Shown piece by piece: positions 1-7,805 of a stretch of DNA of 16,478 nt. The notes under the pieces were generated by a model. It searched no databases. It was not told the origin of the DNA and was given only the letters and a program-made list of their open reading frames with translations. This DNA is from CAYLKS01 sp964384205 [NCBI: uncultured bacterium] (lineage in GTDB: Bacteria > JAGOEH01). The stretch's first letter is position 1. Each line of letters starts with the position of its first letter. The position numbers and the translations under genes were made by a program. Location: the NCBI GenBank assembly GCA_964384205.1, contig CAYLKS010000063.1:1-16478 (forward strand), given 5' to 3'.

Positions 1-3000
1 TTCTTTGAAATAGAGTTCGTAAACCATGCCGTCGATCAGTTTTTCAAAAAATTCCCCTCTTCCAGAGGGGTTAGGGGTGTTCTCCCCTCTTATAGAGGGG
101 TTAGGGGTGTTCTCCCCTCTATAAGAGAGGGGACCGTAGGGCGGGGTGTTCCGAACATACTCCTCAAGCTCAATCAAAACCGAATCAAGATTATTTCTAA
201 TATCAATATCTTTAAAATGTATTACATTCAAACCAAGACTTTTAAGATATTCATCTCTTTGGCTATCGTATTTACCCTTATTATCATGAGTGCTGCCATC
301 GATTTCTACAACCAAATCTATAGCCGGGCAATAAAAATCTACAATATAGTTACCAATAATTTTTTGACGATGAAAATCCAAACCGTGAAATTGTTTGTTT
401 TTTACTGCTTGCCAAAATAATACTTCCGATAAAATTCCCTGCTTGCGTAGTGCTCTTGCTCGTTCTTTGAGTTTGGGGTTGTAGGGTAGTTGTTTGTATT
501 TTTTAAACACCCCGTCAGGCTTCGCCTGACTGTCTGTGTTTGAATGAAACACCCCGTCAGGCTTCGCCTGCCACCCCTCTAAAAGAGGGGAATTGGGATG
601 TTCCCCTCTGGTAAAGGGGTGCCCGTAGGGCGGGGTGTTTAACCCTCTCACAGAGGGGTGCCCAAAGGGCGGGGTGTTTAACCCTGCAAGAGGGGAATTT
701 TTTAAGAAAAGGATGTAATCCACAAGAACTTCGAATGTTTTTTGTTGAGATTTAGGAAGTTGGGGAATGGGAATTTGTTCAACATATTGATTCGATAATC
801 TATAACCAGTAGTACCATATTGGTGAACATTATTTTTTACCCAATATTTTACTATTTTTGAATTTAAAACTGCCAAAATATATTTTCCTTTTTGTATATT
901 AAAATTTGATAAAAATGCCATACTATCTAATATAAATTCATTGGGGTTTGATAAGCAAAATGTTGGTTCATGAGTAATTCGCTGCCACACAATCTTCTCT
1001 TTTTCAAATTCTTTTAAATAATTATCAGTGGGGCTATTATCTATTTCAATCCAATGATGACTTCCTGCTTTAACTTGTCCTCTATTTTTCAATTCTTTTT
1101 CAAACTGAACGAGATATTCAAATAAAATAGGGTAATTCTTAATAAACTCTTCTCCAAAATCCTTTTTGACTAAGATAATCCATAAATCGGCAAATTCGGC
1201 TTTATACCTTTTTATATCCCTTCCTCTTAAAATCGGTTTTATAATTTCTGCTGATTTGGGGTCTTTTGCTATTAGTTCATCTTTTGTTTTGCCGTCAATT
1301 ATAAATGCTTTATTTAATCCAGTTCTAATACCATATTTTATACTTATATCCCAATCTTTAAGAGATGTGCCAACTTTCTCTATTCTTTCTTTTATTTTTT
1401 GTTCTTCAGGTGATAATATTATCCAACTATCCTCATTTAGATTCGTTAATACTGTAAAATCTTCATCTTTTATATCTTCAATTCTTTTATTCTTTTTCAA
1501 TGTAAGCGCTTTTAAATTAATATTATTAGTTTCTTCTTTTTGTATAAGCAGAATATTTGTATCTACTGTGGCGGAGCTAAAAACTGCGGGACCTAAGTCA
1601 ATTAATATTTTAGGATTATATTTGCTAAAAAACCTTCTTAACGATTTTCCATAAGCTGCTCGCATCCATTTATTAGAAGTTATAAAAACAAGATTACCTT
1701 TGTTATGCAGTATGTTTAAACCTTTTTCATAGAATAGAGCATAAATATCACCTGTTCTTTCAAAGGTTTCAAACTTCAGTTTTTTATACAAATCCGCATA
1801 TTTCCGCTCGTTGTCAAAAGCCTTCTGTAATTGAATATACGGCGGATTACCAATTACCACATCAAAACCGCCTTTTTTATTAAAAACCTCGTGGAAATAA
1901 AGCTTAAAATCAAAATCGATTTTATATCCTGCCCAAGCAGATGCTGATTTTAAAAGTTCTCCAATTTTTTCATCAATAATCTGTTTTTGATTTTGTTTTT
2001 CCTCTTTATCAGTAATTGTATAATAATGTTTTGTTAATTTCTCAATTTCCATTTCAAGTGTTCCATCGCGCAATGTATCGTCAGGCATATTAATTAATGA
2101 ATTCCCGCGAACGATTTTATATTCAAGGTTTGGCAACGGGTCGATACGATTAATATTGCTTTCGTCCACAACTAATGATAGCCACAATCTCAATTTTGCA
2201 ATTTCTATGGCTCCGGCATCAATATCCACGCCATAGATTGAATTTTCAATTGCATTAGTTTTAAAGAAATATGGAGTTCGATTATCTTTTTTAGTTATAA
2301 AAGGGGTTAAGATATTACGTAGTTTTACAATTTCGGTCATCATTCCTACCGGGAAGGCTCCGGAGCCAACAGCAGGGTCGCAGATTTTAATATTTTCAAG
2401 GGCTTTATCAATTAATTCAGCATTATTCCTAATACTTTCAGGCAATTGATATTTATTTTTTTCTTTTTTAAGCTCACCTTTTTCTATTGCAGTATCCCTT
2501 TCAATTGTCTGGTCACCGTATTGAATAAAAATCTCCAAATCTTTTTTTGCGATCTTTTTATTAAGTTCTGCGTCAAGATAATAAAGCAAACTCTGTTGAA
2601 CCATATAATGGACAATTTCACGAGGTGTGTAAAAAGCACCTTTGCTTTTACGTTCCTTTACTTCAAGCATACGTTCAAAGACTTTACCGAGCATTTCGGG
2701 ATCAATTGCAACCTCTTTTTCAAGAGGTTCGTCCTCTTTTACTGTAAAATTATAAAGGTCAAAGATATCAAGAATACCTGTGCCTTCTTCATTTTCATCA
2801 TTTTTATCAGAAAAAAGTTTATTGGGAATAATTATGTCCGTATTTTTCCAATCGTAAAAATTTATAGGATCGAACAACCCACCGTTAAGAAAAGGAATAC
2901 GGCAATTAAATTTTTCATAAAAATCGGTTGTTCTTTTTTTGCTCAAGGCATCATAGAACAAATATTCAAGATAATCATTAAAAAAGTTTTTATTTTTGTT

Positions 3001-3837
3001 TTTAGCGTCCTCAAAAAGATGGCGCATAAAATTTCTGTCGCCTTCTCCGTATTTTTCACCTTCTTTTAAGCCAAGCCACCCTTTTTTCTGCAAAAAATAA
3101 AGAAAAACAATCTGGCCAAGTAATTTTTTAGCAAAATTTAGTGTATCGATATTTTTCTGATTAAATTCGTTTTTAATTTTATCATCATTTTTAACAATTT
3201 TATCAAGTTCTTCTTTGAGATTAAAAACAAGAGTTTTATATTTCTCAAAGAATTCATTAGAAACAGTTTCAATATTAAATGCTTCTTCCAAATCGGAGAG
3301 ATTAGGTTGATTATCATTTTGCAATAATGGGATTAATTGTTTTTGCGCAGTATGGCTTTTGCCTTTTTCGCCAACATGAAAAGAAAATCTTTTAGCAGGA
3401 GTGATTTCGTCTTTTTTTTTAATAAGGCTATATTGCATTTTAATAAGAGAGAAACGCCAATCCTGTGACTTTGAGGAATAAAAAGCGACTAACGCGGCAT
3501 CTTTTAATTCATTTCCACGGGAGCCATTCAAATACCAACGAATAAAATTACGCTGTGAAGTTCTGGCATATTCAATTGAATTTTCTTTTTTTAATTCAAC
3601 CACCAAAACATCAATGATATTTCCATCTTTATCCTTAAATTTCCCTATACGCTCCATTTTTGCGATTATGTTTTGAAAACCGCGAGGAATTAAGTCTCCT
3701 TTATATGCTCTGCCTTTACCAAAAGGTTTTTCCTCAAGGTTTTTCAATAAATTCTTTATAAAAATTTTAAATTTATCTTTATCAAAACTATTCTCAAAAA
3801 CATCTTGAATAATCTTTTTTGCTTCATAATATTGCAT
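1..3837 (-). CDS. Eco57I-type restriction enzyme/adenine-N6 DNA methyltransferase with in-frame DUF559 insert (3' end outside window)
   Basis: Predicted modification-restriction protein that methylates adenine and probably also cuts. The minus-strand frame is open from the ATG at 3837 to the window edge (1279 codons, no stop). In order I see: an N-terminal PD-(D/E)XK-like nuclease motif (D76, E81-L-K83); GAFYTP at 400-405; SAM motif DPAVGSGAF at 487-495; catalytic NPPY at 664-667; and a TaqI-type target-recognition region containing LRGRDIKRY at 870-878. The closing segment of the family (DYILFLK, 1040-1046, then FFEKLIDGMVYELYF from 1263) is split by a 216-residue insert holding an endonuclease domain. 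An AAGGAG site lies 7 nt before the ATG, and the gene starts 13 nt after the helicase stop, so the two are an operon. The family is clear. Whether the insert leaves the enzyme active is unknown. Confidence 0.9.
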   Translation of the reverse strand, partial: MQYYEAKKIIQDVFENSFDKDKFKIFIKNLLKNLEEKPFGKGRAYKGDLIPRGFQNIIAKMERIGKFKDKDGNIIDVLVVELKKENSIEYARTSQRNFIRWYLNGSRGNELKDAALVAFYSSKSQDWRFSLIKMQYSLIKKKDEITPAKRFSFHVGEKGKSHTAQKQLIPLLQNDNQPNLSDLEEAFNIETVSNEFFEKYKTLVFNLKEELDKIVKNDDKIKNEFNQKNIDTLNFAKKLLGQIVFLYFLQKKGWLGLKEGEKYGEGDRNFMRHLFEDAKNKNKNFFNDYLEYLFYDALSKKRTTDFYEKFNCRIPFLNGGLFDPINFYDWKNTDIIIPNKLFSDKNDENEEGTGILDIFDLYNFTVKEDEPLEKEVAIDPEMLGKVFERMLEVKERKSKGAFYTPREIVHYMVQQSLLYYLDAELNKKIAKKDLEIFIQYGDQTIERDTAIEKGELKKEKNKYQLPESIRNNAELIDKALENIKICDPAVGSGAFPVGMMTEIVKLRNILTPFITKKDNRTPYFFKTNAIENSIYGVDIDAGAIEIAKLRLWLSLVVDESNINRIDPLPNLEYKIVRGNSLINMPDDTLRDGTLEMEIEKLTKHYYTITDKEEKQNQKQIIDEKIGELLKSASAWAGYKIDFDFKLYFHEVFNKKGGFDVVIGNPPYIQLQKAFDNERKYADLYKKLKFETFERTGDIYALFYEKGLNILHNKGNLVFITSNKWMRAAYGKSLRRFFSKYNPKILIDLGPAVFSSATVDTNILLIQKEETNNINLKALTLKKNKRIEDIKDEDFTVLTNLNEDSWIILSPEEQKIKERIEKVGTSLKDWDISIKYGIRTGLNKAFIIDGKTKDELIAKDPKSAEIIKPILRGRDIKRYKAEFADLWIILVKKDFGEEFIKNYPILFEYLVQFEKELKNRGQVKAGSHHWIEIDNSPTDNYLKEFEKEKIVWQRITHEPTFCLSNPNEFILDSMAFLSNFNIQKGKYILAVLNSKIVKYWVKNNVHQYGTTGYRLSNQYVEQIPIPQLPKSQQKTFEVLVDYILFLKNSPLAGLNTPPFGHPSVRGLNTPPYGHPFTRGEHPNSPLLEGWQAKPDGVFHSNTDSQAKPDGVFKKYKQLPYNPKLKERARALRKQGILSEVLFWQAVKNKQFHGLDFHRQKIIGNYIVDFYCPAIDLVVEIDGSTHDNKGKYDSQRDEYLKSLGLNVIHFKDIDIRNNLDSVLIELEEYVRNTPPYGPLSYRGENTPNPSIRGENTPNPSGRGEFFEKLIDGMVYELYFKE
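46..65. repeat. Left terminal inverted repeat of the DUF559 insert
   Basis: AAAAAATTCCCCTCTTCCAG at 46-65 matches the reverse complement of 684-703 at 19 of 20 positions, the first 16 perfectly. The A6 run overlaps the codons for host residues FF, so part of the match may be coincidental host sequence. Confidence 0.75.
54..132. repeat. Three tandem hairpin repeats, period 30 bp
   Basis: Units start at 54, 84 and 114. Each opens with a palindrome of form CCCCTCT-NNN-AGAGGGG. The first two continue with TTAGGGGTGTTCT. The third has a two-base longer palindrome and leads into GTAGGGCGGGGTGTT. The 30-bp period equals ten codons, giving the peptide unit GENTPNPSxR in the methylase frame. Confidence 0.85.
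154..480 (-). other. DUF559/Vsr-like PD-(D/E)XK endonuclease domain (residues 1120-1228 of the methylase)
   Basis: The 109-residue stretch begins NPKLKERARALRKQ and matches the free-standing DUF559 family of Vsr/restriction-fold endonucleases from end to end. Family hallmarks present: the LSEVLFW helix, FHRQKIIGNYIVDFYC with D1167, VEIDGSTH with E1178 and D1180 (the D...ExD catalytic set), and YDSQRDEYL followed by a final IELEEYV helix. Nothing essential looks lost, so the nuclease fold may still be functional. Free-standing relatives have their own ATG just before this point. Here the upstream codons read FKKYKQLPY with no start codon, so it depends on the methylase frame. Confidence 0.85.
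505..570. repeat. Two identical 24-bp repeats containing a CAGGC-TTC-GCCTG hairpin
   Basis: AAACACCCCGTCAGGCTTCG... occurs at 505-528 and again, identical over 24 bp, at 547-570. The period is 42 bp (14 codons), and both copies encode QAKPDGVF. The first has a 7-bp stem GTCAGGC/GCCTGAC (514-530). Confidence 0.9.
574..590. repeat. CCCCTCT-AAA-AGAGGGG palindrome
   Basis: A 17-nt perfect hairpin with the same arms as the three palindromes at 54-132, but on the other side of the endonuclease domain. A decayed relative (CCCCTCTGGTAAAGGGG) follows at 603-619. Confidence 0.8.
616..685. repeat. Two 31-bp repeats with GCCC-NNN-GGGC hairpin, period 39 bp
   Basis: Copies at 616-646 and 655-685 differ only in the hairpin loop (GTA versus AAA). 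The 39-bp period is 13 codons. They encode LNTPPYGHP and LNTPPFGHP. A partial third copy lies at 129-151 beyond the endonuclease domain. Confidence 0.9.
684..703. repeat. Right terminal inverted repeat of the DUF559 insert
   Basis: Read on the minus strand this is AAAAAATTCCCCTCTTGCAG, pairing with 46-65 at 19 of 20 positions. It lies exactly where the methylase sequence DYILFLK ends and the GC-rich repeats begin. Confidence 0.75.
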
Positions 3838-3850
3838 AATTGCTCCTTAA

Positions 3851-6800
3851 TTATAAAAGATATTCTGATAAGATTATCTCTTCTTGATAATCAGCAAAAA
3901 TATCGTTTTTTACCTGAATTTCATTAAATAATTGCTCCGGGAGATTATCCTTTATAATAGAATAAATTTCCTTAGGGTCAGTTTTATCTTTAATTTTAAA
4001 AAAGATTGTTTTTGCTGTTTTCTTTGGCATTGCGCCTTCTTCAATTAATTGTCTGACTTTTTCGAGATATTCTTTATCAAAATCGGAAAAACCGCTATAT
4101 CTTCTCATTTCACTTGATTTTAGTATTGCCAATATTTTATTTGCATTATTCCTACTTCCTCTTCTTGTTGCGGATACTTCAATATCATCTTCAATCAGAT
4201 CAGAACTGATTTTATATTTATTGCGTTCAAGCAAATCATAAAAATCTATTGGCAATTTTTGCGATTTTGTTTTTTCTGTTGCTTCAAAAAGTCGTACTGC
4301 TGTTAAAAAATCTATTTCTTTGCTCCCGTTTTTACTTGACAGGTAGAATTTTTCAAGTTTGCCTTTTCTAAAATATGTAAGCAGGGAATTTTTATATTCT
4401 TTATAAGAAGAATCTCTGGCAACTCTTGCCTTTCCGGGTAAATTTCGAATTTTATTAAAAAGCTTTTCATCATTATCACGGATATTTTCAATAGTTTTAT
4501 AATATTTTAATTCGCTTTCTTCTTCTTCACCAAGAATAGAATCTTTTGAGGTTAATTTATTAAATAACTCGAATGATTTAATTTCTTCGCCATCAGTTAA
4601 GAGTTTGGCATCATTCCCTAACATTTCTATAAAATAGTTGATTTTTGCAATAGCCATTTCTTTTAATTTAATAATATCATTTGCTTCTTCAGTAGGGAAA
4701 AAATTATATATGAAAATTTTTTCAAATGGAGTATCAACTCTGTTTATTCGTCCGGCACGCTGGATCATTCTTGTAGGATTCCACGGAATATCATAATTTA
4801 TAACAACATTAGACCTATGTAAATTTACACCTTCCGATAAAACTTCAGTAGTAATTAAAATTCTATATTTATCTTCTTTTTTTATAGCATTTGCATCAAA
4901 ATTATGGATAACTGTTTTTAAATCTGCATCGGAAGAGCCACCATGATAAAGAAAAACATTTTCTTTTAAATTATTTTGTAGTTTACTTTTCAGGTATTCA
5001 GCCGTTTCTTTCGATTCAGTAAAAACTATTATTTTATTCTTTTTAAGAATATCATCATTTTTTAATCTATCCGTAAAACTATCAAATTTAGGGTCATCAT
5101 TAATATCCTTCCACAAGTCTTTAATTTTCTTTAATGTTTGTAAATCACATTCTATATCTTTTTTTAATTGTTCAGTAAAATCATCTTTATGATATTGTTC
5201 AACCTTTTGGTCATCAATCAATTTTTGAATTGCATCAAAATTATCATCAAGAAAGTATTCGACAACTTGTTGCCAATGTTTTGCGCTTATATATACTTTA
5301 CCACTATTATAAACATTTAAAAATTTTTCATAAGAAAGAATAAATCTATCAAGTGTTTCTTTAAAAGCATAAAAACTGCTTTCTAATCTTTTAACAAGCA
5401 AGATTTTCATAAATCTTCCCATATTTTTTTGTCTTGTTTTTTCCGAAACGGAGAGCTCATCTTTTAAATAAAGAAGTGGGGTATATCGTGCATATTTAAA
5501 ATCTTTTTCACTTGTTATTAATTGAATGGTTTTTGTGAAAACATCATTCAATTTTTTATTTAACTTATAATAAATAGGCACAGGTTCGGAAACTTCCGGA
5601 AATTTTAATCCCTGCTTTTCCAAATCTTCTTTAAAATACTTTTCAATTTCTGTTCTTGTCCTACGAACCATTATATATTTTAAAACTTTATCTCTGATTT
5701 GAATTGCATTCTCTCTTACGGTGTTCATATACTTTTCATAATCTTTTTTTCTATCTAATTTTTTAAGCTTATTATGCAAGCCTTTGAAAAAACGTTCAAG
5801 GTCTCTAACTCCCGGAATAGTGCTTTTTCTTGCCTTTTGAAAGAGTTTTATTTGAGCAAGAATATCCAAGGGAGAATTATTTAATGGGGTTGCGGTAACT
5901 AATATAACCTTTTTACCTCTACATATAATAGAAAGCTTTTCGTAACTAATATTATTCTCATTTCTAAATCTGTGAGCTTCGTCAATTATAATATTCTCAT
6001 ATCTATCTGTACCAGTCTCAACAAGTTTGTCAAGTTTCCCAATAGACTCAAAATTAGCAGGTATATTAAAATTAGAAAAAACATTAGGCCAAGAATTAGG
6101 ATTATCCTTATTAATAAGTGAAGGAGAAGCGATGACAAGTGTTCTCCCTGATAATTGACTTGCAAGTAATGCCGCCATATAAGTTTTACCTAAACCAACA
6201 ACATCAGCAAGAAAGACACCGCCATACTCTTGAAGTATTCTTTTTGCATTGATAACAGCTTGTTCTTGATACTTTAATCTCATAATATTATCAGGTAAAT
6301 CCTGATAAAATAAATCAGAATTTAATTCCAAATCTGCTTTAAAATATTCATATAAAAATTTCAAATATAATTCATAAGGGGTAATATTATCATTTAAATG
6401 AGTCTTTTTTGTTACAGTTTCCACATAGAGTTCATTAATATCCACTGCTTCTTTCCAGAGAATCTCGAACTTGTTCAATGCGTATTCAACATCCATTCTG
6501 TTTTTCAATTGTACATTAAATTCATAATTAGCGGATAAACCTGATTCTGAAAAATTGCTTGAACCTGTTATTACACTGCCAAAATCTCTATCATCTTCTT
6601 TATATCTACTAATATAGACTTTTGCATGTATCTTATTGGTCGGGTGAGCTTTAATTTCTATTTTGTCATTTTTAATCCATTCAATAAACTTTAAAGCACC
6701 TTCTTCCACCTCTTTTGTATCTTCGCTTTTTTTCATTTCTTCAATTATTTGCTCACAAATTATTTTTTTTGTTTTTGCGTGAGTTTCAAAATCGAGCCTT

Positions 6801-7036
6801 CTTTCTCTTCGGGCTTTGTCAATAATATCAAATGTTTTATCATCAATATTCAAACCTACAAGGATCCTTATTTTTTCTATATTTTCAAAGGATTTATATA
6901 ATTGATGGAATCCGCTTATTCTGAAATATCCGACAAGAATATCAAAAAATCTAACATCCTTTAAAACTGCTTTGAATCTGTCTAATAATGTATTTCCTTC
7001 TTCATTAGTAAAAAATGTCAAATCTGTATATGTCAT
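3851..7036 (-). CDS. PLD-nuclease/SF2 (SNF2-like) helicase of a restriction-type defence operon
   Basis: A 1061-residue DNA translocase joined to a phospholipase-D-family nuclease. The N-terminal PLD half-motif is H137-x-K139 followed by G158-S-S-N161 and E172. A helicase core follows: Walker A around G281-L-G-K284-T285, Walker B D352-E-A-H355, motif III TATP at 381-384, and motif VI QRAGRINR at 759-766. A charged C-terminal region follows with no domain I can name. A single PLD half-motif suggests the nuclease acts as a dimer, as in other one-motif family members. The start is set by AAGGA (7046-7050) ten bases before the ATG. It is the first gene of the operon with the methylase, which supports a role in restriction of unmodified DNA. 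The pairing recalls DISARM- and type III-like methylase/helicase systems, but I cannot assign it to a named type. Confidence 0.92.
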   Translation of the reverse strand: MTYTDLTFFTNEEGNTLLDRFKAVLKDVRFFDILVGYFRISGFHQLYKSFENIEKIRILVGLNIDDKTFDIIDKARRERRLDFETHAKTKKIICEQIIEEMKKSEDTKEVEEGALKFIEWIKNDKIEIKAHPTNKIHAKVYISRYKEDDRDFGSVITGSSNFSESGLSANYEFNVQLKNRMDVEYALNKFEILWKEAVDINELYVETVTKKTHLNDNITPYELYLKFLYEYFKADLELNSDLFYQDLPDNIMRLKYQEQAVINAKRILQEYGGVFLADVVGLGKTYMAALLASQLSGRTLVIASPSLINKDNPNSWPNVFSNFNIPANFESIGKLDKLVETGTDRYENIIIDEAHRFRNENNISYEKLSIICRGKKVILVTATPLNNSPLDILAQIKLFQKARKSTIPGVRDLERFFKGLHNKLKKLDRKKDYEKYMNTVRENAIQIRDKVLKYIMVRRTRTEIEKYFKEDLEKQGLKFPEVSEPVPIYYKLNKKLNDVFTKTIQLITSEKDFKYARYTPLLYLKDELSVSEKTRQKNMGRFMKILLVKRLESSFYAFKETLDRFILSYEKFLNVYNSGKVYISAKHWQQVVEYFLDDNFDAIQKLIDDQKVEQYHKDDFTEQLKKDIECDLQTLKKIKDLWKDINDDPKFDSFTDRLKNDDILKKNKIIVFTESKETAEYLKSKLQNNLKENVFLYHGGSSDADLKTVIHNFDANAIKKEDKYRILITTEVLSEGVNLHRSNVVINYDIPWNPTRMIQRAGRINRVDTPFEKIFIYNFFPTEEANDIIKLKEMAIAKINYFIEMLGNDAKLLTDGEEIKSFELFNKLTSKDSILGEEEESELKYYKTIENIRDNDEKLFNKIRNLPGKARVARDSSYKEYKNSLLTYFRKGKLEKFYLSSKNGSKEIDFLTAVRLFEATEKTKSQKLPIDFYDLLERNKYKISSDLIEDDIEVSATRRGSRNNANKILAILKSSEMRRYSGFSDFDKEYLEKVRQLIEEGAMPKKTAKTIFFKIKDKTDPKEIYSIIKDNLPEQLFNEIQVKNDIFADYQEEIILSEYLL

Positions 7037-7130
7037 TTTTAGCTATCCTTTTAATTAAATTTATATAATACACTACTCTACCCTTATATTCTCAGCCTAT
7101 AAATTATGCTGTTAGCAAGACATTAAAAAT

Positions 7131-7159
7131 ATAATATAATAAAAAAATATGTTTGTCAA
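7131..7159 (-). promoter_or_regulatory. Sigma-70-type promoter of the helicase-methylase operon
   Basis: On the minus strand TTGACA (7154-7159) is followed after 17 bp by TATTAT (7131-7136). That is a perfect -35 and a 5/6 -10 at ideal spacing. The leader to the ATG at 7036 would be about 90 nt. I see no convincing riboswitch or operator in it. Confidence 0.7.
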
Positions 7160-7240
7160 ATAAAGAATTTGAAAAAAAACCAGCAATATAAAAAACTTAA
7201 TTAATAGTAATTCATCTCCAAATTTAGGATATGGGAATGA

Positions 7241-7276
7241 AATAGACATAGTATAAAAATAGAATAGGCATGGTAT
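7241..7276. repeat. Short direct repeat next to the transposase relic
   Basis: AATAGACATAGTAT (7241-7254) and AATAGGCATGGTAT (7263-7276) match at 12 of 14 positions with a 22-bp period. It lies just beyond the 3' end of the transposase remnant, so it may be the old transposase-binding end of the element. A weak counterpart (ATGGCCCCCTT read on the minus strand, about 7690-7705) exists on the other side. The end assignment is tentative. Confidence 0.4.
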
Positions 7277-7340
7277 CCCCTTTGGGTATAAAATTTAAAG
7301 TATTTGTCAAGCTCATTATTTATGATTATAGGTCTGAAAT

Positions 7341-7628
7341 CTAATATACCGATATACTTTTCTTCTTCTTACTTACACTTACAAACTCTCTTCCATTATC
7401 CGTCTGTATCTTTATGGATTCCAAATCTACTCGGTAGCTCTCTAAATGACTTAATAATTTATCTATAAATTACTCCTTGGGAAAGCTATCTTTTTATCCA
7501 TTTACGTACTGTTTTTACTGTTGTATTGAATCGTCTTGCTGCTGGCTTTTTTTCATAATTTAATGGCATACTTAACTAATTCTTTTCTAATTCAAAAATT
7601 TCCTTTACTTTTTCTTTTATTAGGTCAT
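7341..7628 (-). pseudogene. Decayed IS481-like transposase
   Basis: Reading the minus strand across several frames recovers pieces of one transposase. From an ATG at 7628, with GGAG before it, comes DLIKEKVKEIFELEK, then ELVKYAIK, then the helix-turn-helix segment KKPAARRFNTTVKTVRKWIK, followed by an in-frame TAG and LSQG. After a large internal deletion comes FIDKLLSHLESY...IQTDNGREF, the catalytic-core stretch around the second acidic residue of the DDE integrase fold, which soon ends at a stop (7341-7343). At least two frameshifts, one nonsense codon and the missing middle make it dead. An intact IS481 transposase has about 300-350 residues. The family assignment rests on these motifs only. 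Confidence 0.7.
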
Positions 7629-7741
7629 GGTCTCCTTCTTATTTTTTTGATTTAATTTTTTTTCAAATTATAAATACAATTTTTTTTAATTCAAGGGGGC
7701 CATATTTCATTTTTTACCAATACTCAACATACAAAAATTTA

Positions 7742-7769
7742 TTGACAGTTTAAAAAATTTTTATATATT
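7742..7769 (+). promoter_or_regulatory. Sigma-70-type promoter of the tandem-SIS gene
   Basis: TTGACA at 7742-7747 and TATATT at 7764-7769 are separated by 16 bp, about 36 bp upstream of the start codon. No operator-like dyad is obvious. Confidence 0.65.
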
Positions 7770-7794
7770 TAATAAAACTAACATTTTTTTAAAC

Positions 7795-7799
7795 AGGAG
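7795..7799 (+). promoter_or_regulatory. AGGAG ribosome site fixing a TTG start
   Basis: AGGAG lies six bases before TTG at 7806-7808. No ATG or GTG in this frame is near, so the gene begins with TTG. Confidence 0.75.
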
Positions 7800-7805
7800 T
7801 AAATT

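Larger units (their letters stand above)
52..699 (-). mobile_element. In-frame insert of 216 codons with DUF559 endonuclease and hairpin repeats
   Basis: This segment separates two pieces of the methylase that are normally contiguous or joined by a short linker. It is much more GC-rich at its edges than the host gene. Order on the coding strand: 13-codon and 14-codon GC-rich repeats, a 109-residue DUF559/Vsr-like domain, then three 10-codon repeat units. It has no stop codon in the host frame, its length is a multiple of three, and it encodes no methionine. It is therefore read only as part of the methylase. The ends sit in a 20-bp inverted repeat (46-65 and 684-703). No target-site duplication is evident. 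I infer a mobile or formerly mobile module. No transposase is present, so movement would depend on something else. Confidence 0.7.
7160..7741. other. Intergenic region with insertion-sequence debris and no intact gene
   Basis: Apart from the transposase relic and its nearby direct repeat, this stretch is AT-rich sequence without a sustained reading frame, RNA gene or hairpin terminator that I can support. It separates the divergent defence operon and the SIS-protein operon. Confidence 0.6.

Noticed and set aside
54-132. Rho-independent terminators
   Set aside because: The GC-rich hairpins lie inside an open coding frame and lack following T-tracts on the transcribed strand.
217-420. Plus-strand reading frame opposite the DUF559 domain
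   Set aside because: It is the exact antisense of the conserved endonuclease codons, has no ribosome site and resembles no protein family.
154-480. DUF559 domain as an independent gene
   Set aside because: There is no ATG, GTG or TTG start with a ribosome site before it, no Met inside it, and no stop codon between it and the methylase on either side.
54-685. CRISPR array
   Set aside because: The repeats are of different types with short, related spacers, and they encode protein in the surrounding reading frame.
52-699. Intein
   Set aside because: No Cys/Ser/Thr at the N-terminal junction, no Hint blocks and no terminal His-Asn. The flanks are simple repeats rather than a splicing domain.
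1166-1654. Plus-strand reading frame of 162 codons
   Set aside because: Antisense to the target-recognition part of the methylase. Its hydrophobic composition is a by-product of the AT-rich complementary strand.
2446-3069. Plus-strand reading frame of 207 codons
   Set aside because: Antisense to the methylase helical region, Phe/Ile/Lys-rich nonsense with no start signal.
7037-7130. Riboswitch or structured leader of the helicase operon
   Set aside because: The leader is AT-rich with no stable paired elements or known aptamer motifs visible.
7284-7310. Minus-strand promoter TTGACA...TATACC in the IS relic
   Set aside because: The spacer is only 14 bp, too short for a standard promoter.
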